Notes: generated by a model not told the origin, from the letters alone. Shown: positions 1 to 6,013, counted from the stretch's first letter. The stretch: 13,446 nucleotides of DNA from CAZLGO01 sp964559295 (GCA_964559295.1 CAZLGO010000050.1:1-13446), one strand, 5' to 3'. Made by a program: numbers and translations.

Positions 1-12
1 ACCGCCAGCACG

Positions 13-43
13 ATGCAGAAAGCGAAAGCGTGCATTTCTGCAT
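13..43. repeat. Terminal hairpin/cruciform
   Basis: ATGCAGAAA (13-21) pairs perfectly with TTTCTGCAT (35-43) around a 13-base loop that contains GCGAAAGC, itself a mini-hairpin type sequence. The same 9-mer appears a third time at 13431-13439 at the right end. The hairpin overlaps the terminal inverted repeat, so end structure and terminal repeat are probably one functional element. Confidence 0.6.
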
Positions 44-44
44 T
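28..44. repeat. Terminal inverted repeat, left copy
   Basis: The 17 bases GCGTGCATTTCTGCATT are the exact reverse complement of the last 17 bases of the window (13430-13446). The match stops at base 45. The left copy has 27 further outer bases with no counterpart on the right, so the right end of the assembly is probably about 27 bases short. Terminal inverted repeats are expected of linear double-stranded DNA viruses. Confidence 0.65.
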
Positions 45-52
45 AAAAAAAT

Positions 53-67
53 GGGAGGGAGGGTGGG
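53..67 (+). other. G-quadruplex motif near left terminus
   Basis: GGGAGGGAGGGTGGG has four G3 runs separated by single-base loops, the arrangement known to form very stable parallel G-quadruplexes. It lies 9 bases inside the terminal inverted repeat in otherwise AT-rich DNA. A telomere-protecting, replication-initiating or packaging role is possible but inferred. Confidence 0.7.
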
Positions 68-270
68 CTGATTTAGATACGCTTTAGTAACGGAATGCAC
101 ATTTCAGAAATTTTACAGTGATTTTGATTTTGTGATTATAGTAACAATTTGTTATAAAAAAATCAAAATGAATAATTATTCAAGACACAATATATACACA
201 ATATATACTTCTTTTTTTAAAAATTTGTATTTTGATATTTTTGAATATTCGTATTCTGTTTTTCAAAAAA

Positions 271-304
271 ATAACTTCGTTATATGTGAATTTAACGAAG
301 TTGC
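271..304. repeat. lox-like 10-bp inverted repeat
   Basis: AACTTCGTTA (273-282) and TAACGAAGTT (293-302) form a perfect 10-bp inverted repeat with a 10-base spacer. The 34 bases 271-304 match the outer arms of phage P1 loxP: ATAACTTCGT, then 14 bases, then ACGAAGTT, with identical spacing. The inner arm bases and spacer differ. No tyrosine recombinase is encoded in the window, so function is unknown and the resemblance may be chance. Confidence 0.6.
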
Positions 305-309
305 ACATT

Positions 310-321
310 GCTACATGTAGC
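310..321. repeat. 12-bp perfect palindrome
   Basis: GCTACATGTAGC reads the same on both strands. It lies seven bases after the lox-like repeat. It could be a dimeric protein site or part of a larger foldback structure. Confidence 0.55.
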
Positions 322-397
322 TTTGATCCTTTCTGAAATTTTATTTTTTTATTTATTTTGAAATTTGAATATTGTAATATTGATATTTCTTTTTTTT

Positions 398-437
398 AGA
401 ATAACAAAATTTTATTGTCTGATAGTTTTGTTATTCT
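398..437. repeat. 12-bp inverted repeat hairpin
   Basis: AGAATAACAAAA (398-409) pairs perfectly with TTTTGTTATTCT (426-437) around a 16-base loop. It is one of a run of perfect foldbacks in the left end. A T-rich run lies just before the left arm at 389-397. Function is not evident. Confidence 0.6.
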
Positions 438-458
438 CTCATATGAACATCGTTCTGT

Positions 459-575
459 TTAGATATTGTTATTTTTGTATTCCAAAATTCCAGAATTTTG
501 GATGACTTCTATTTTTATAAAATAATATTCCACCTCGCCACTCATCACTCCGTTCTTAAACCAACCAGAAATTCC
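459..575 (-). pseudogene. Possible coding remnant
   Basis: Reading the minus strand from 575 gives an open frame to a TAA at 459-461. It includes a short ATG-initiated peptide of 28 residues starting at 545 (MSGEVEYYFIK...). The frame has protein-like composition but no upstream start or good ribosome site. It lies just beyond another decayed frame (598-784), so it may be the tail of a degraded gene. A 9-bp stem hairpin (481-489 with 494-502) falls inside it. Weakly supported. Confidence 0.2.
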
Positions 576-597
576 TTAAATCAAAAAAGAAGTAATA

Positions 598-784
598 TTA
601 TCCTTTCTTTTTAGAAGATAAAAGTTCTCTTCCTTTTATCTTTTTATGTATCTCACTCCATTTCTTTTTCCCAAAACTATCAACAATTCTAATATAAATA
701 AATTCATCACTACTTGTTTTTAGCAACACACCCTTCAACCTCCTGCAACTTCCTTGCAAGATGCTTCAAAATCAACCAGTTACT
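598..784 (-). pseudogene. Frameshifted small gene
   Basis: Two overlapping minus-strand frames read like one protein interrupted by a frameshift. The upstream frame (from about 784, possible TTG start at 775) gives LILKHLARKLQEVEG, then meets a TAG at 710-712. The next frame continues with LLKTSSDEFIYIRIVDSFG and a lysine-rich tail to a TAA at 598-600. The join must lie around 712-735. Either the gene is a pseudogene, a base is wrong in the assembly, or two tiny genes overlap; AGGAGGT lies upstream of a TTG in the second frame. The product family is not recognised. It follows the 809-1330 gene on the same strand. A 10-bp stem (615-624 with 633-642) lies in the 3' part. Confidence 0.4.
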
Positions 785-808
785 CTACCTATTCGTCCGA
801 AATATCAT

Positions 809-1330
809 TCAGTAAGGAACATAAGATTCTCCATACGACTTCACCACATGGTCTAAATCGCTTGTGAGCTGATTAATCATGTCTCTTCTCCAATTATCTA
901 CGTCCCTTTTCATTTTTCGCCATTCTTCATACTCGTAAGGAGGTTTTATCCTCATTTCGGAATACCCTCGGATTTTTTGATCTATGTTTCCTCTTTGTTT
1001 TTTAATCCACCTATACTCCTGGTAGAAGTATTCTGTGAAAATAGGATGAGTGATTGGATTCAACGACCCGTATCCAAATTGATACGCAAACGCATCAGCC
1101 AAAATCTCTGTTTCGTACCAGTTCAACATTTGTCCGGCTTCTTCCCACATTTTACAACGCATTCGTGCCTTTATAACTCCACTTTGAAGTTGACAGGCTT
1201 CCTCGTAGATAAACGAAGCAAAAGAAGCCTGCATGACAAGCATACTTAATATTGGGACAACGAATCTGACTACTTTTAGGATTCGAAGAATTATGTCCCC
1301 TCTCGTGGCGACCTCTATTGACCCTTCCAT
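809..1330 (-). CDS. Coat-like membrane protein, EExxQ family (1)
   Basis: Predicted 173-residue protein of unknown function, probably a virion membrane or coat component. Near the N-terminus is a hydrophobic helix (ILKVVRFVVPILSMLVMQA), followed at once by FIYEEACQ, matching F[ILM]xEE[AS]xQ seen in three neighbouring proteins. A second copy-like segment, MWEEAGQML, follows about 20 residues later. The C-terminal half is charged, rich in Trp, Tyr and Arg, and probably helical. I chose ATG at 1330 over ATG at 1348 because GAGGTGA lies five bases before it and nothing useful precedes 1348. It is the last intact gene of the left minus-strand cluster and the longest, most divergent family member. 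The paralogy is seen in the sequence; the virion role is inferred. Confidence 0.65.
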   Translation of the reverse strand: MEGSIEVATRGDIILRILKVVRFVVPILSMLVMQASFASFIYEEACQLQSGVIKARMRCKMWEEAGQMLNWYETEILADAFAYQFGYGSLNPITHPIFTEYFYQEYRWIKKQRGNIDQKIRGYSEMRIKPPYEYEEWRKMKRDVDNWRRDMINQLTSDLDHVVKSYGESYVPY

Positions 1331-1358
1331 CACCTTCACCTCACACATTTAGAGCAAG

Positions 1359-1468
1359 AAACTTCTTCTTTTTTAAAAATAAAGCCTTTAGAACACTTTC
1401 TGGCAAAGAACATAAACTTCTTCTTTTTTAAAAATAAAGCCTTTAGAACACTTTCTGGCAAAGAACAT
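1359..1468. repeat. Perfect 55-bp tandem duplication
   Basis: Two identical 55-bp units (1359-1413 and 1414-1468) sit between the genes ending at 1521 and starting at 1330. In the minus direction each unit has CCAGAAAG, a short AGAA/TTCT stem and then T-rich sequence, resembling a terminator or processing site. A diverged relative lies at about 12312-12340, again just downstream of a minus-strand gene. The exact identity of the copies points to a recent duplication. Confidence 0.8.
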
Positions 1469-1486
1469 AAAATTTTCATTGATTTG

Positions 1487-1499
1487 GATCCCAGGGATC
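1487..1499. repeat. Short palindromic hairpin after 1521 gene
   Basis: GATCCC and GGGATC flank a single central A, forming a 13-base odd palindrome 22 bases past the stop codon of the upstream minus-strand gene. With the AT-rich DNA after it this may help terminate or process the transcript. Weak evidence for function. Confidence 0.35.
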
Positions 1500-1520
1500 T
1501 TTGATGCGTAATATATCATT

Positions 1521-1883
1521 TCAATTCCTCTCACATATTAATTTTGCTGCTTTGATACAGTTGTCTGTAGCATCCGCATAAGCCTTAAAGCTACCCCAGC
1601 CAGGATAATTAATCTCAGCGAGTAGTGAGTAGCCTGCTTTTAGAGTATTATTACTTCCTTTCGCTTTTTCTGACAGATCAGCACAAAGTCTGTATTTGAC
1701 CGTAGGGCACATGTATTTCAGCATTAGACGTGTATAAATCTGAATAGCTTCTTCTATTAAAAAACAGTTAAAGACTATGAACTCTAAGACGTATAGAACT
1801 CCCGTTACGCCTGGAAGGACTGCTTCAACAAACCCTAAAGGACCTGGTACCTTTACATACGTTTTCCACCATTCTCCAACCAT
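1521..1883 (-). CDS. Coat-like membrane protein, EExxQ family (2)
   Basis: Small 120-residue protein of unknown function. After a short polar N-terminus it has a long hydrophobic stretch at about residues 15-42 (AVLPGVTGVLYVLEFIVFNC), ending in FLIEEAIQ, the family motif. The remainder is mixed helical with several cysteines (MCP, LCADL, NCIKAAKLICE). The start is well supported: AAGGAGG lies six bases before the ATG at 1883. It is the fourth gene of the left minus-strand cluster. By analogy with spindle-shaped or membrane-containing archaeal viruses, whose coat proteins are small and helical with hydrophobic segments, a capsid or envelope role is likely. That assignment is inference and no named family is recognised. 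Confidence 0.65.
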   Translation of the reverse strand: MVGEWWKTYVKVPGPLGFVEAVLPGVTGVLYVLEFIVFNCFLIEEAIQIYTRLMLKYMCPTVKYRLCADLSEKAKGSNNTLKAGYSLLAEINYPGWGSFKAYADATDNCIKAAKLICERN

Positions 1884-1900
1884 TTTTTTCCTCCTTGATG

Positions 1901-1920
1901 ATTGTCCTCATGAGGACAAT
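1901..1920. repeat. 20-bp perfect palindrome
   Basis: ATTGTCCTCATGAGGACAAT is an exact 20-bp palindrome in the short gap between the 1937-2326 and 1521-1883 genes. It has no unpaired centre, so it suits binding by a symmetric protein dimer or acting as a processing hairpin in the polycistronic message. It lies 18 bases upstream of the next start codon. Confidence 0.75.
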
Positions 1921-1936
1921 ACAGTATTACTTCTAT

Positions 1937-2326
1937 TCAGAAGAATCGACCGTATCGTGTCAACCCGGGATATCTACGTTTTCCTGGCATGGCCTCAATC
2001 TGATTCACTATAAAATCTGTTTCTCCCTTCATCTCAAGAGCAGCCATTGCGTAATGTGTAAATCCGATTGTACTCGGTAGTAGGAACATGGCGGAAATTA
2101 AGAGATACGTTGTATATGTATTCAAAGCTTCGTCAAATCCTTTTTCCATTATTTTTTTTGCAAGGTAAGCATCTCCTTTATTTAGAGCAGATGCCATACC
2201 CATAGTTGCACACTGAATGCTCTCTTCACATATGAAAGTACAGAGATTCGCAATCTCCCAAGCGAATTGAACCATTTCAACGACAAGCTGGGTCTCTGCA
2301 CCTAATGCTTCTAACACTGCTGCCAT
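1937..2326 (-). CDS. Coat-like membrane protein, EExxQ family (3)
   Basis: 129-residue protein of unknown function and the clearest two-helix member of the family. The first hydrophobic helix (LVVEMVQFAWEIANLCTFI) leads into FICEESIQ. A charged connector (NKGDAYLAKKIMEKGFDEA) follows, then a second hydrophobic helix (YLLISAMFLLPSTIGFTHYA), and a basic C-terminal tail (GKRRYPGLTRYGRFF). Two hydrophobic helices joined by a polar loop is the general layout of coat proteins in spindle-shaped archaeal viruses such as the fuselloviruses; that resemblance is architectural only. GAGGTAA lies eight bases before the ATG. It is the third gene of the left minus cluster. A major coat protein is the most likely role, but unproven. 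Confidence 0.68.
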   Translation of the reverse strand: MAAVLEALGAETQLVVEMVQFAWEIANLCTFICEESIQCATMGMASALNKGDAYLAKKIMEKGFDEALNTYTTYLLISAMFLLPSTIGFTHYAMAALEMKGETDFIVNQIEAMPGKRRYPGLTRYGRFF

Positions 2327-2355
2327 CTTTTTCTTACCTCTTTATATATTTTCAT

Positions 2356-2679
2356 TCATCTTTTGTAGGCTTCTAACGCAAGTTCTGCATTTTTAAAAAA
2401 AGATTCAAATGCCAGTCTTGCAAAAGGAGCAAGTTTGTAACAATTTTCCTGTGTGCCTCCCATTTTTTCGATTATATCCTCCTCTACAGCTGCAATATAT
2501 CTCGGAGTATAAGATTTAAGCCCAGACACATCCATACAGAATGCTGCGAGCAGTATGCCCTGCATACTTTCTTCCATCATAAAAAGGGCAAGGACAGCCA
2601 TCGTTGTTGCCGCCTCGACTATGTATAATGCCATCTGAGCCGCTATCCCTGTTGGGATTGTACCGTTTATTGTTGTCAT
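2356..2679 (-). CDS. Coat-like membrane protein, EExxQ family (4)
   Basis: 107-residue protein of unknown function. The N-terminal third is strongly hydrophobic and Ala/Met rich (GIAAQMALYIVEAATTMAVL), running into FMMEESMQ, then another apolar stretch (GILLAAFCMDVSGL). The C-terminal half is amphipathic and ends ALEAYKR. AAGGTG lies nine bases upstream of the ATG at 2679, supporting the start. It is the second gene of the left minus cluster, between a proline-rich protein and family member 3. The shared motif, size and hydrophobicity make a coat or virion-membrane role the best guess; this member has one broad apolar zone rather than two separated helices. Confidence 0.66.
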   Translation of the reverse strand: MTTINGTIPTGIAAQMALYIVEAATTMAVLALFMMEESMQGILLAAFCMDVSGLKSYTPRYIAAVEEDIIEKMGGTQENCYKLAPFARLAFESFFKNAELALEAYKR

Positions 2680-2696
2680 TTTGTGTTACACCTTTT

Positions 2697-3185
2697 TTAT
2701 CTTCCACATTTATCTTTTTTTCTGCTCTCTTCCCCCAGTGGGACGATATCTCCCCATTCTTGCCTACTGCGTGGTCTATCAGGAGCTCGATTAGGAGGTA
2801 CATGGTCAGGAGGTACAATTGTGTCTGGAAGCTGCTTTGAAGAAGGTCTTAGTATATTTTGTGAAGATGGATTCCTCCAATTGGTCCAGTTTTCCTTGGA
2901 TTGTTTCCAGGCCGTTTGTTGGAACTCTGCTTTATGTTGTGTCTGTTCTATTTTTCCTATTACAGCTTGCCAGTGTGGCAAGACAATTCCAACAGGTTTT
3001 GTTGGTGTTAAGATGTCAGATGTAGTATCCGCAATCGCTTCTTGCTCTTCTACTAAATTTATGCCTTCTCCTGGCATATTGTTAGTAAAAGCTATGAATT
3101 GGGCTAAATCGTAAGCTGACAACACATCTAAACTTATTTGACTTGACAGCTTAATAACTTGTGCTACAGCATTTATAATGAACAT
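2697..3185 (-). CDS. Proline-rich membrane-anchored protein
   Basis: 162-residue protein, not recognised. The N-terminus is hydrophobic (MFIINAVAQVIK), followed by a moderately apolar helical region. The middle is helical, and the C-terminal 50 residues are disordered, proline- and arginine-rich (VPPDHVPPNRAPDRP), partly encoded by a 15-bp repeat containing AGGAGGTACA at 2793 and 2808. The open frame extends to a GTG at 3200, but GGTGATC, a long anti-Shine-Dalgarno match, lies nine bases before ATG 3185, so I prefer that start. It is the promoter-proximal gene of the left minus-strand cluster. It lacks the EExxQ motif (it has LVEEQEAI later), so it may be a minor virion protein linking envelope to DNA; that is speculation. 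Confidence 0.6.
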   Translation of the reverse strand: MFIINAVAQVIKLSSQISLDVLSAYDLAQFIAFTNNMPGEGINLVEEQEAIADTTSDILTPTKPVGIVLPHWQAVIGKIEQTQHKAEFQQTAWKQSKENWTNWRNPSSQNILRPSSKQLPDTIVPPDHVPPNRAPDRPRSRQEWGDIVPLGEESRKKDKCGR

Positions 3186-3225
3186 TACCAACTTGATCAC
3201 CGCTCTTTTCTACATTTAATCGTAA

Positions 3226-3236
3226 TATTTATATAT
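3226..3236 (-). promoter_or_regulatory. TATA box for left minus-strand cluster
   Basis: ATATATAAATA on the minus strand lies about 27 bases upstream of a predicted start site near 3204. That leaves a leader of roughly 19 bases carrying GGTGATC before ATG 3185. Together with the plus-strand box at 3243-3252 this forms a divergent promoter region for the two late-type gene blocks. Confidence 0.5.
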
Positions 3237-3242
3237 CGATAC

Positions 3243-3252
3243 TTTGATATAA
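3243..3252 (+). promoter_or_regulatory. TATA box for plus-strand block
   Basis: TTTGATATAA lies about 60 bases upstream of the ATG at 3310. With a start site about 25 bases downstream, the leader would be about 35-40 bases and includes a strong ribosome site, AAGGAG at 3298-3303, six bases before the ATG. The two opposing TATA boxes are only about 10 bases apart, so the two directions may compete or be co-regulated. Confidence 0.5.
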
Positions 3253-3309
3253 ACATATTCAAATGCATGTACTATTGCATTTCCTTAAAAGGACAATAAG
3301 GAGAAAAAT

Positions 3310-4290
3310 ATGGTAAAAGTAAAAAACGTCTTTGGTGATGAGTTATCAGGGACAGTGGCAAAAACAGGTGTCTATTCTAAGTGGAAAGGGAGAGCATACA
3401 GACGTAAATGGGTGAAACCGGCAAATCCGAACACACCAGCTCAACAAGAGGTTCGTGGAAACTTTGCTACTGGAGCTGCAAAATACAAAAGCTTCAACGC
3501 TTATCAAAAACAAGCATATGACCCTCTCGCTGCTGGGCTTGTCATGTCCGGTTACAACCTTTTCCTCTCAAGATGGCAGAAAATGACAGATGCAGAACGA
3601 GAAGCGTATGTTGAACCCCAGACTGGTTTTAAACAAATTGGTCTTGGAGATTACTCAGATGCAAACGACATAAGCATAGTTACAAATCAGAAGGAATATT
3701 CCGCAGGGACTCTTCCTATTGTTATCGGAAAATCTACGTTTACAAAAAGCACTGGAGACCTCGATCCGGTCGGAATTGTAGACGTTCAGCGTGGAAGGAT
3801 AGACATGCTCAAATCCTTAAGCGGCACTTTAAAAATTAATTATATGTCAGGAGGAAGAGTTGTTACAGCAGAGGAATTAGGAACAAATCCCTCTACGGGC
3901 GATATTTTCTACACAGAATACTTCCCGATCGTTTATAAATCAAGCAAATTGGTTTTAGGGACAACAGATCAACACACGATGGAAGTTGACATTGTAAACA
4001 GGAAATTTTACGTAACATATCCAGATACCTTTTCATCCGGTGGGAGCATTTCCTACAGGAATTACACGCCAAAACCGGACGCAAAACTTGAAATCGTCAA
4101 AGCTGGTTCAAACTTTATTACACACAGAGGCTACAGTGACGCAAGTGGAATTATTAGGCTTGCACAAACAATTGAAGATGGTAACAGAGACGTAACGTAT
4201 GAGGCAGCAGGTGTAGTAAAAATCATTAAAGCAAACGTCTCAGCGATTGACTCCGCTAAGGACGAATACATAGCTATGACGGCTGTATAA
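3310..4290 (+). CDS. Putative virion structural protein
   Basis: 326-residue protein, probably a major virion component. Residues 1-105 form a module shared with the products of 4334-5890 and 8011-8613: a start of MVKVKNVFGDE, a basic segment (KWKGRAYRRKWVKPANPN), TPAQQEVRGNF, an aromatic helix (YKSFNAYQKQAYDPL), then SGYNLFLSRW. This TPAQQ...SGYNLF pattern recurs in uncharacterised viral and proviral proteins, to my knowledge. Residues from about 115 are beta-rich with no transmembrane helix. It is the first gene after the divergent promoter with the best ribosome site in the window, suggesting high expression. A T-rich stretch follows before 4334. Role inferred. Confidence 0.65.
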   Translation: MVKVKNVFGDELSGTVAKTGVYSKWKGRAYRRKWVKPANPNTPAQQEVRGNFATGAAKYKSFNAYQKQAYDPLAAGLVMSGYNLFLSRWQKMTDAEREAYVEPQTGFKQIGLGDYSDANDISIVTNQKEYSAGTLPIVIGKSTFTKSTGDLDPVGIVDVQRGRIDMLKSLSGTLKINYMSGGRVVTAEELGTNPSTGDIFYTEYFPIVYKSSKLVLGTTDQHTMEVDIVNRKFYVTYPDTFSSGGSISYRNYTPKPDAKLEIVKAGSNFITHRGYSDASGIIRLAQTIEDGNRDVTYEAAGVVKIIKANVSAIDSAKDEYIAMTAV

Positions 4291-4308
4291 GCTCAAAAAC
4301 TTCCCCTA

Positions 4309-4325
4309 ATTTTTTCTTTTTTCTG
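4309..4325 (+). terminator. T-run terminator between structural genes
   Basis: A T-run (TTTTTTCTTTTTT) fills most of the 43-base gap after the 3310 gene. Archaeal transcripts often end at such T-tracts without a hairpin. It could attenuate transcription so that the first structural gene is made in excess over the second. Confidence 0.45.
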
Positions 4326-4333
4326 GTGAAAAC

Positions 4334-5890
4334 ATGGTTAGAGTGTATCCTGGAACACATGATACATGGTTCAACAAAGAGCGTGGATTAATTCACTCAA
4401 CGGTTTATGGAAAAAGTTATTGGTATAGACGTTCCAGGGGGGATAGAAAGACTATAAAGACATATAAACCTTCGTTCTCTGAGCGTGCAAGCGATAAATT
4501 AATAATTTGCAACCAAATATGGCGTAATTTGCCACCTTGCAAAAAAACAATCTATAGCGCTATCACAGACCCCTCAGCACTGGCTATAGGTAGAGGACTC
4601 CTCCCATCCGATGTCTACCGGGATTACGACGTTTTTATGAGTAGATGCATGAGAGACCCTTCATATATGAATCAAATCTTAAAAAACTTCCGTTGCTGGT
4701 GTATTCACCCTGTTGACCAGGCGAGGAACCGTATGCAAACTTCAGGACATCTCACAATGACGATAGAGCCTAGTAAAGAGTATAAACTCAAATTCAATCA
4801 AACGAAATCTTTAGTAGACTGGGGTGCATCCACCGAGGGTTGGAACTCTTTCTGGGGAGGAGTGAATGCTATCGACGCAATCGGAAAAATAATCGAAGGA
4901 ACTACACATTTCCCTGTTAAAGAATTTTCTCTGATTGCCTATCCTGCGATCGGCGTTAAATTGCCTCCCGGCAAGGAATTCTGGATAGGTGCTAACCATT
5001 TTACTGAATACATCGTTGTATGGATTCCAATTTCTTTTAAGAGAACAACATATCCCTACGATGAATATCCCCCGTATGACACTGAGAATATCCATATCTC
5101 CAGCTTAGAGACAGCTGGACCGAATCCTGATGATTATAACGGCCTAAAATACACATTCACACCTCCTGAGATGGACTTTTCGATGTGTCCCTCCAATCAG
5201 ATTGAAGTTTCGGTCAGATACAACGCTCATCACGTTAAATGGGAAGTGAAGAGCGGAACAAAGGAGCCTTTGTTTGATGTCTCCATATGCGGCTTGAAAG
5301 TTGCCGCAGCAGGTGTAGGAGGAGGCAAAACTGTAACAGTGAGTGGAATAATTCCGAATCCCAGCGTTTCAGGATATTACGACATTTCCCCTGAAACGCT
5401 GTTTCCTTCCGATCAAGACAAATGGAAAAAATTTAAGAGGGCAGAAGTGGTACCTGGCAGCGTGAAGTTGGTGTACGAGGATTGTTGGGAAGCTGGAGGA
5501 GAAAAACGTTGCATCGAAAAAAGATACAAAGTCACGTTCCCTGATGATATTTACTTCTGTGGGCCGAAAAAAACACCTCAAATGAAAATCAGGGCAACCT
5601 CCCCCACCAAAACACATCCTGGCGCAGCTGAAGACAAAACATGGGGGATTAAAGACGGATTTGTTGCCATTTATCCAGGGCACGACTCCTACTGGTGGTA
5701 TTGGTTTGTAGACTCTCACGGAGTCTATCTTGAGCCCGGAGTGACAGAATACTGCATTCCCTACGCAGGCTACTGGTGCGGACCTTTAGGAGAGCTTCTT
5801 TTACGATATACAACTACATGGAGTCCTTTTTGGAGATATTGGCACGTTGGAGGCGAAGTTCTAGGAATGGAGGTGTTGGCATACAAATGA
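4334..5890 (+). CDS. Large putative virion/attachment protein
   Basis: 518-residue protein, the largest here. Its N-terminus diverges from but resembles the module of the 3310 protein: MVRVYPGTHDTWFNK, a basic RRSRGDRKTIKTYKP segment, a helix with WRNLPPCKKTIYSAI, then DVYRDYDVFMSRCM, equivalent to SGYNLFLSRW. Residues from about 140 are predicted beta-rich with many aromatic and cysteine residues. The last 80 are unusually Trp/Tyr rich (YWWYWF, PFWRYW), as in surface adhesion or carbohydrate-contact proteins. No signal peptide is seen. The ribosome site (GGTGA) is weak. Its TGA overlaps the ATG of the small 5887 frame as ATGA. A minor structural or receptor-binding protein is the best guess. 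Confidence 0.6.
   Translation: MVRVYPGTHDTWFNKERGLIHSTVYGKSYWYRRSRGDRKTIKTYKPSFSERASDKLIICNQIWRNLPPCKKTIYSAITDPSALAIGRGLLPSDVYRDYDVFMSRCMRDPSYMNQILKNFRCWCIHPVDQARNRMQTSGHLTMTIEPSKEYKLKFNQTKSLVDWGASTEGWNSFWGGVNAIDAIGKIIEGTTHFPVKEFSLIAYPAIGVKLPPGKEFWIGANHFTEYIVVWIPISFKRTTYPYDEYPPYDTENIHISSLETAGPNPDDYNGLKYTFTPPEMDFSMCPSNQIEVSVRYNAHHVKWEVKSGTKEPLFDVSICGLKVAAAGVGGGKTVTVSGIIPNPSVSGYYDISPETLFPSDQDKWKKFKRAEVVPGSVKLVYEDCWEAGGEKRCIEKRYKVTFPDDIYFCGPKKTPQMKIRATSPTKTHPGAAEDKTWGIKDGFVAIYPGHDSYWWYWFVDSHGVYLEPGVTEYCIPYAGYWCGPLGELLLRYTTTWSPFWRYWHVGGEVLGMEVLAYK
5362..5401. repeat. 12-bp intragenic inverted repeat
   Basis: CAGCGTTTCAGG (5362-5373) pairs perfectly with CCTGAAACGCTG (5390-5401) around a 16-base loop, inside the 518-residue gene. 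A second perfect stem (5257-5264 with 5267-5274) lies 90 bases upstream. They show that the foldback tendency is not confined to the right-hand operon. Confidence 0.6.
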
Positions 5891-5988
5891 GAAAAGGAGA
5901 ATATAAGACATGTTGGCGGGGGGGCGGTAGAACGTTGGCGTTAGGCGTAGGCAACGTTGGCGGGGGGGCGGTAGAACGTTGGCGTTAG
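5887..5988 (+). pseudogene. Truncated duplicate of nuclease gene start
   Basis: The ATG overlaps the stop of the 518-residue gene as ATGA. The frame opens with MRKGEY, the same six residues and nearly the same 19 bases that start the nuclease gene at 6030, then runs into the GC-rich 44-bp repeat and stops after 33 residues (glycine/arginine-rich). The simplest reading is that the nuclease gene once followed directly with ATGA coupling and was split by an insertion or tandem duplication. The peptide may be translated but is unlikely to be functional. Confidence 0.55.
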
Positions 5989-6013
5989 GCGTAGGCAACG
6001 TTGGCGGGGGGGC
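5912..6013 (+). repeat. GC-rich 44-bp tandem repeat
   Basis: Two full identical units (5912-5955, 5956-5999) and a 14-base partial third (6000-6013). Each unit contains GGCGGGGGGGC (a G7 run) and AACGTTG...CAACGTT half-sites able to form a hairpin across the unit junction. Composition is quite unlike the surrounding AT-rich DNA. With period 44, the reading frame changes in each unit, so it is not a protein repeat. No spacer structure is present, so it is not a CRISPR array. Confidence 0.85.

Larger units (their letters stand above)
1..458. other. Left-end non-coding region
   Basis: AT-rich terminal region with no convincing gene. It holds, in order, a terminal hairpin and the left copy of the terminal inverted repeat, a G-quadruplex motif, and several perfect inverted repeats (271-302, 310-321, 398-437). 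ATTTCAGAAA at 101-110 also recurs inverted at 331-340. A 62-codon plus-strand frame at 132-320 is low-complexity and has no ribosome binding site. The concentration of foldback DNA at a genome end suggests a role in replication, end maintenance or packaging, which is inference. Confidence 0.6.

Noticed and set aside
271..304. True loxP site
   Set aside because: Inner arm bases and spacer differ from loxP and no Cre-like protein is present, so it is only reported as lox-like.
132..320. 62-codon plus-strand frame in the left end
   Set aside because: Low-complexity AT-driven translation, no ribosome site, and it runs through the lox-like inverted repeat.
2683..3114. 143-codon plus-strand frame
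   Set aside because: Antisense to the 2697-3185 gene, which has GGTGATC before its start, a promoter and operon context.
5912..6013. CRISPR array
   Set aside because: Units abut directly with no variable spacers; it is a plain tandem repeat.
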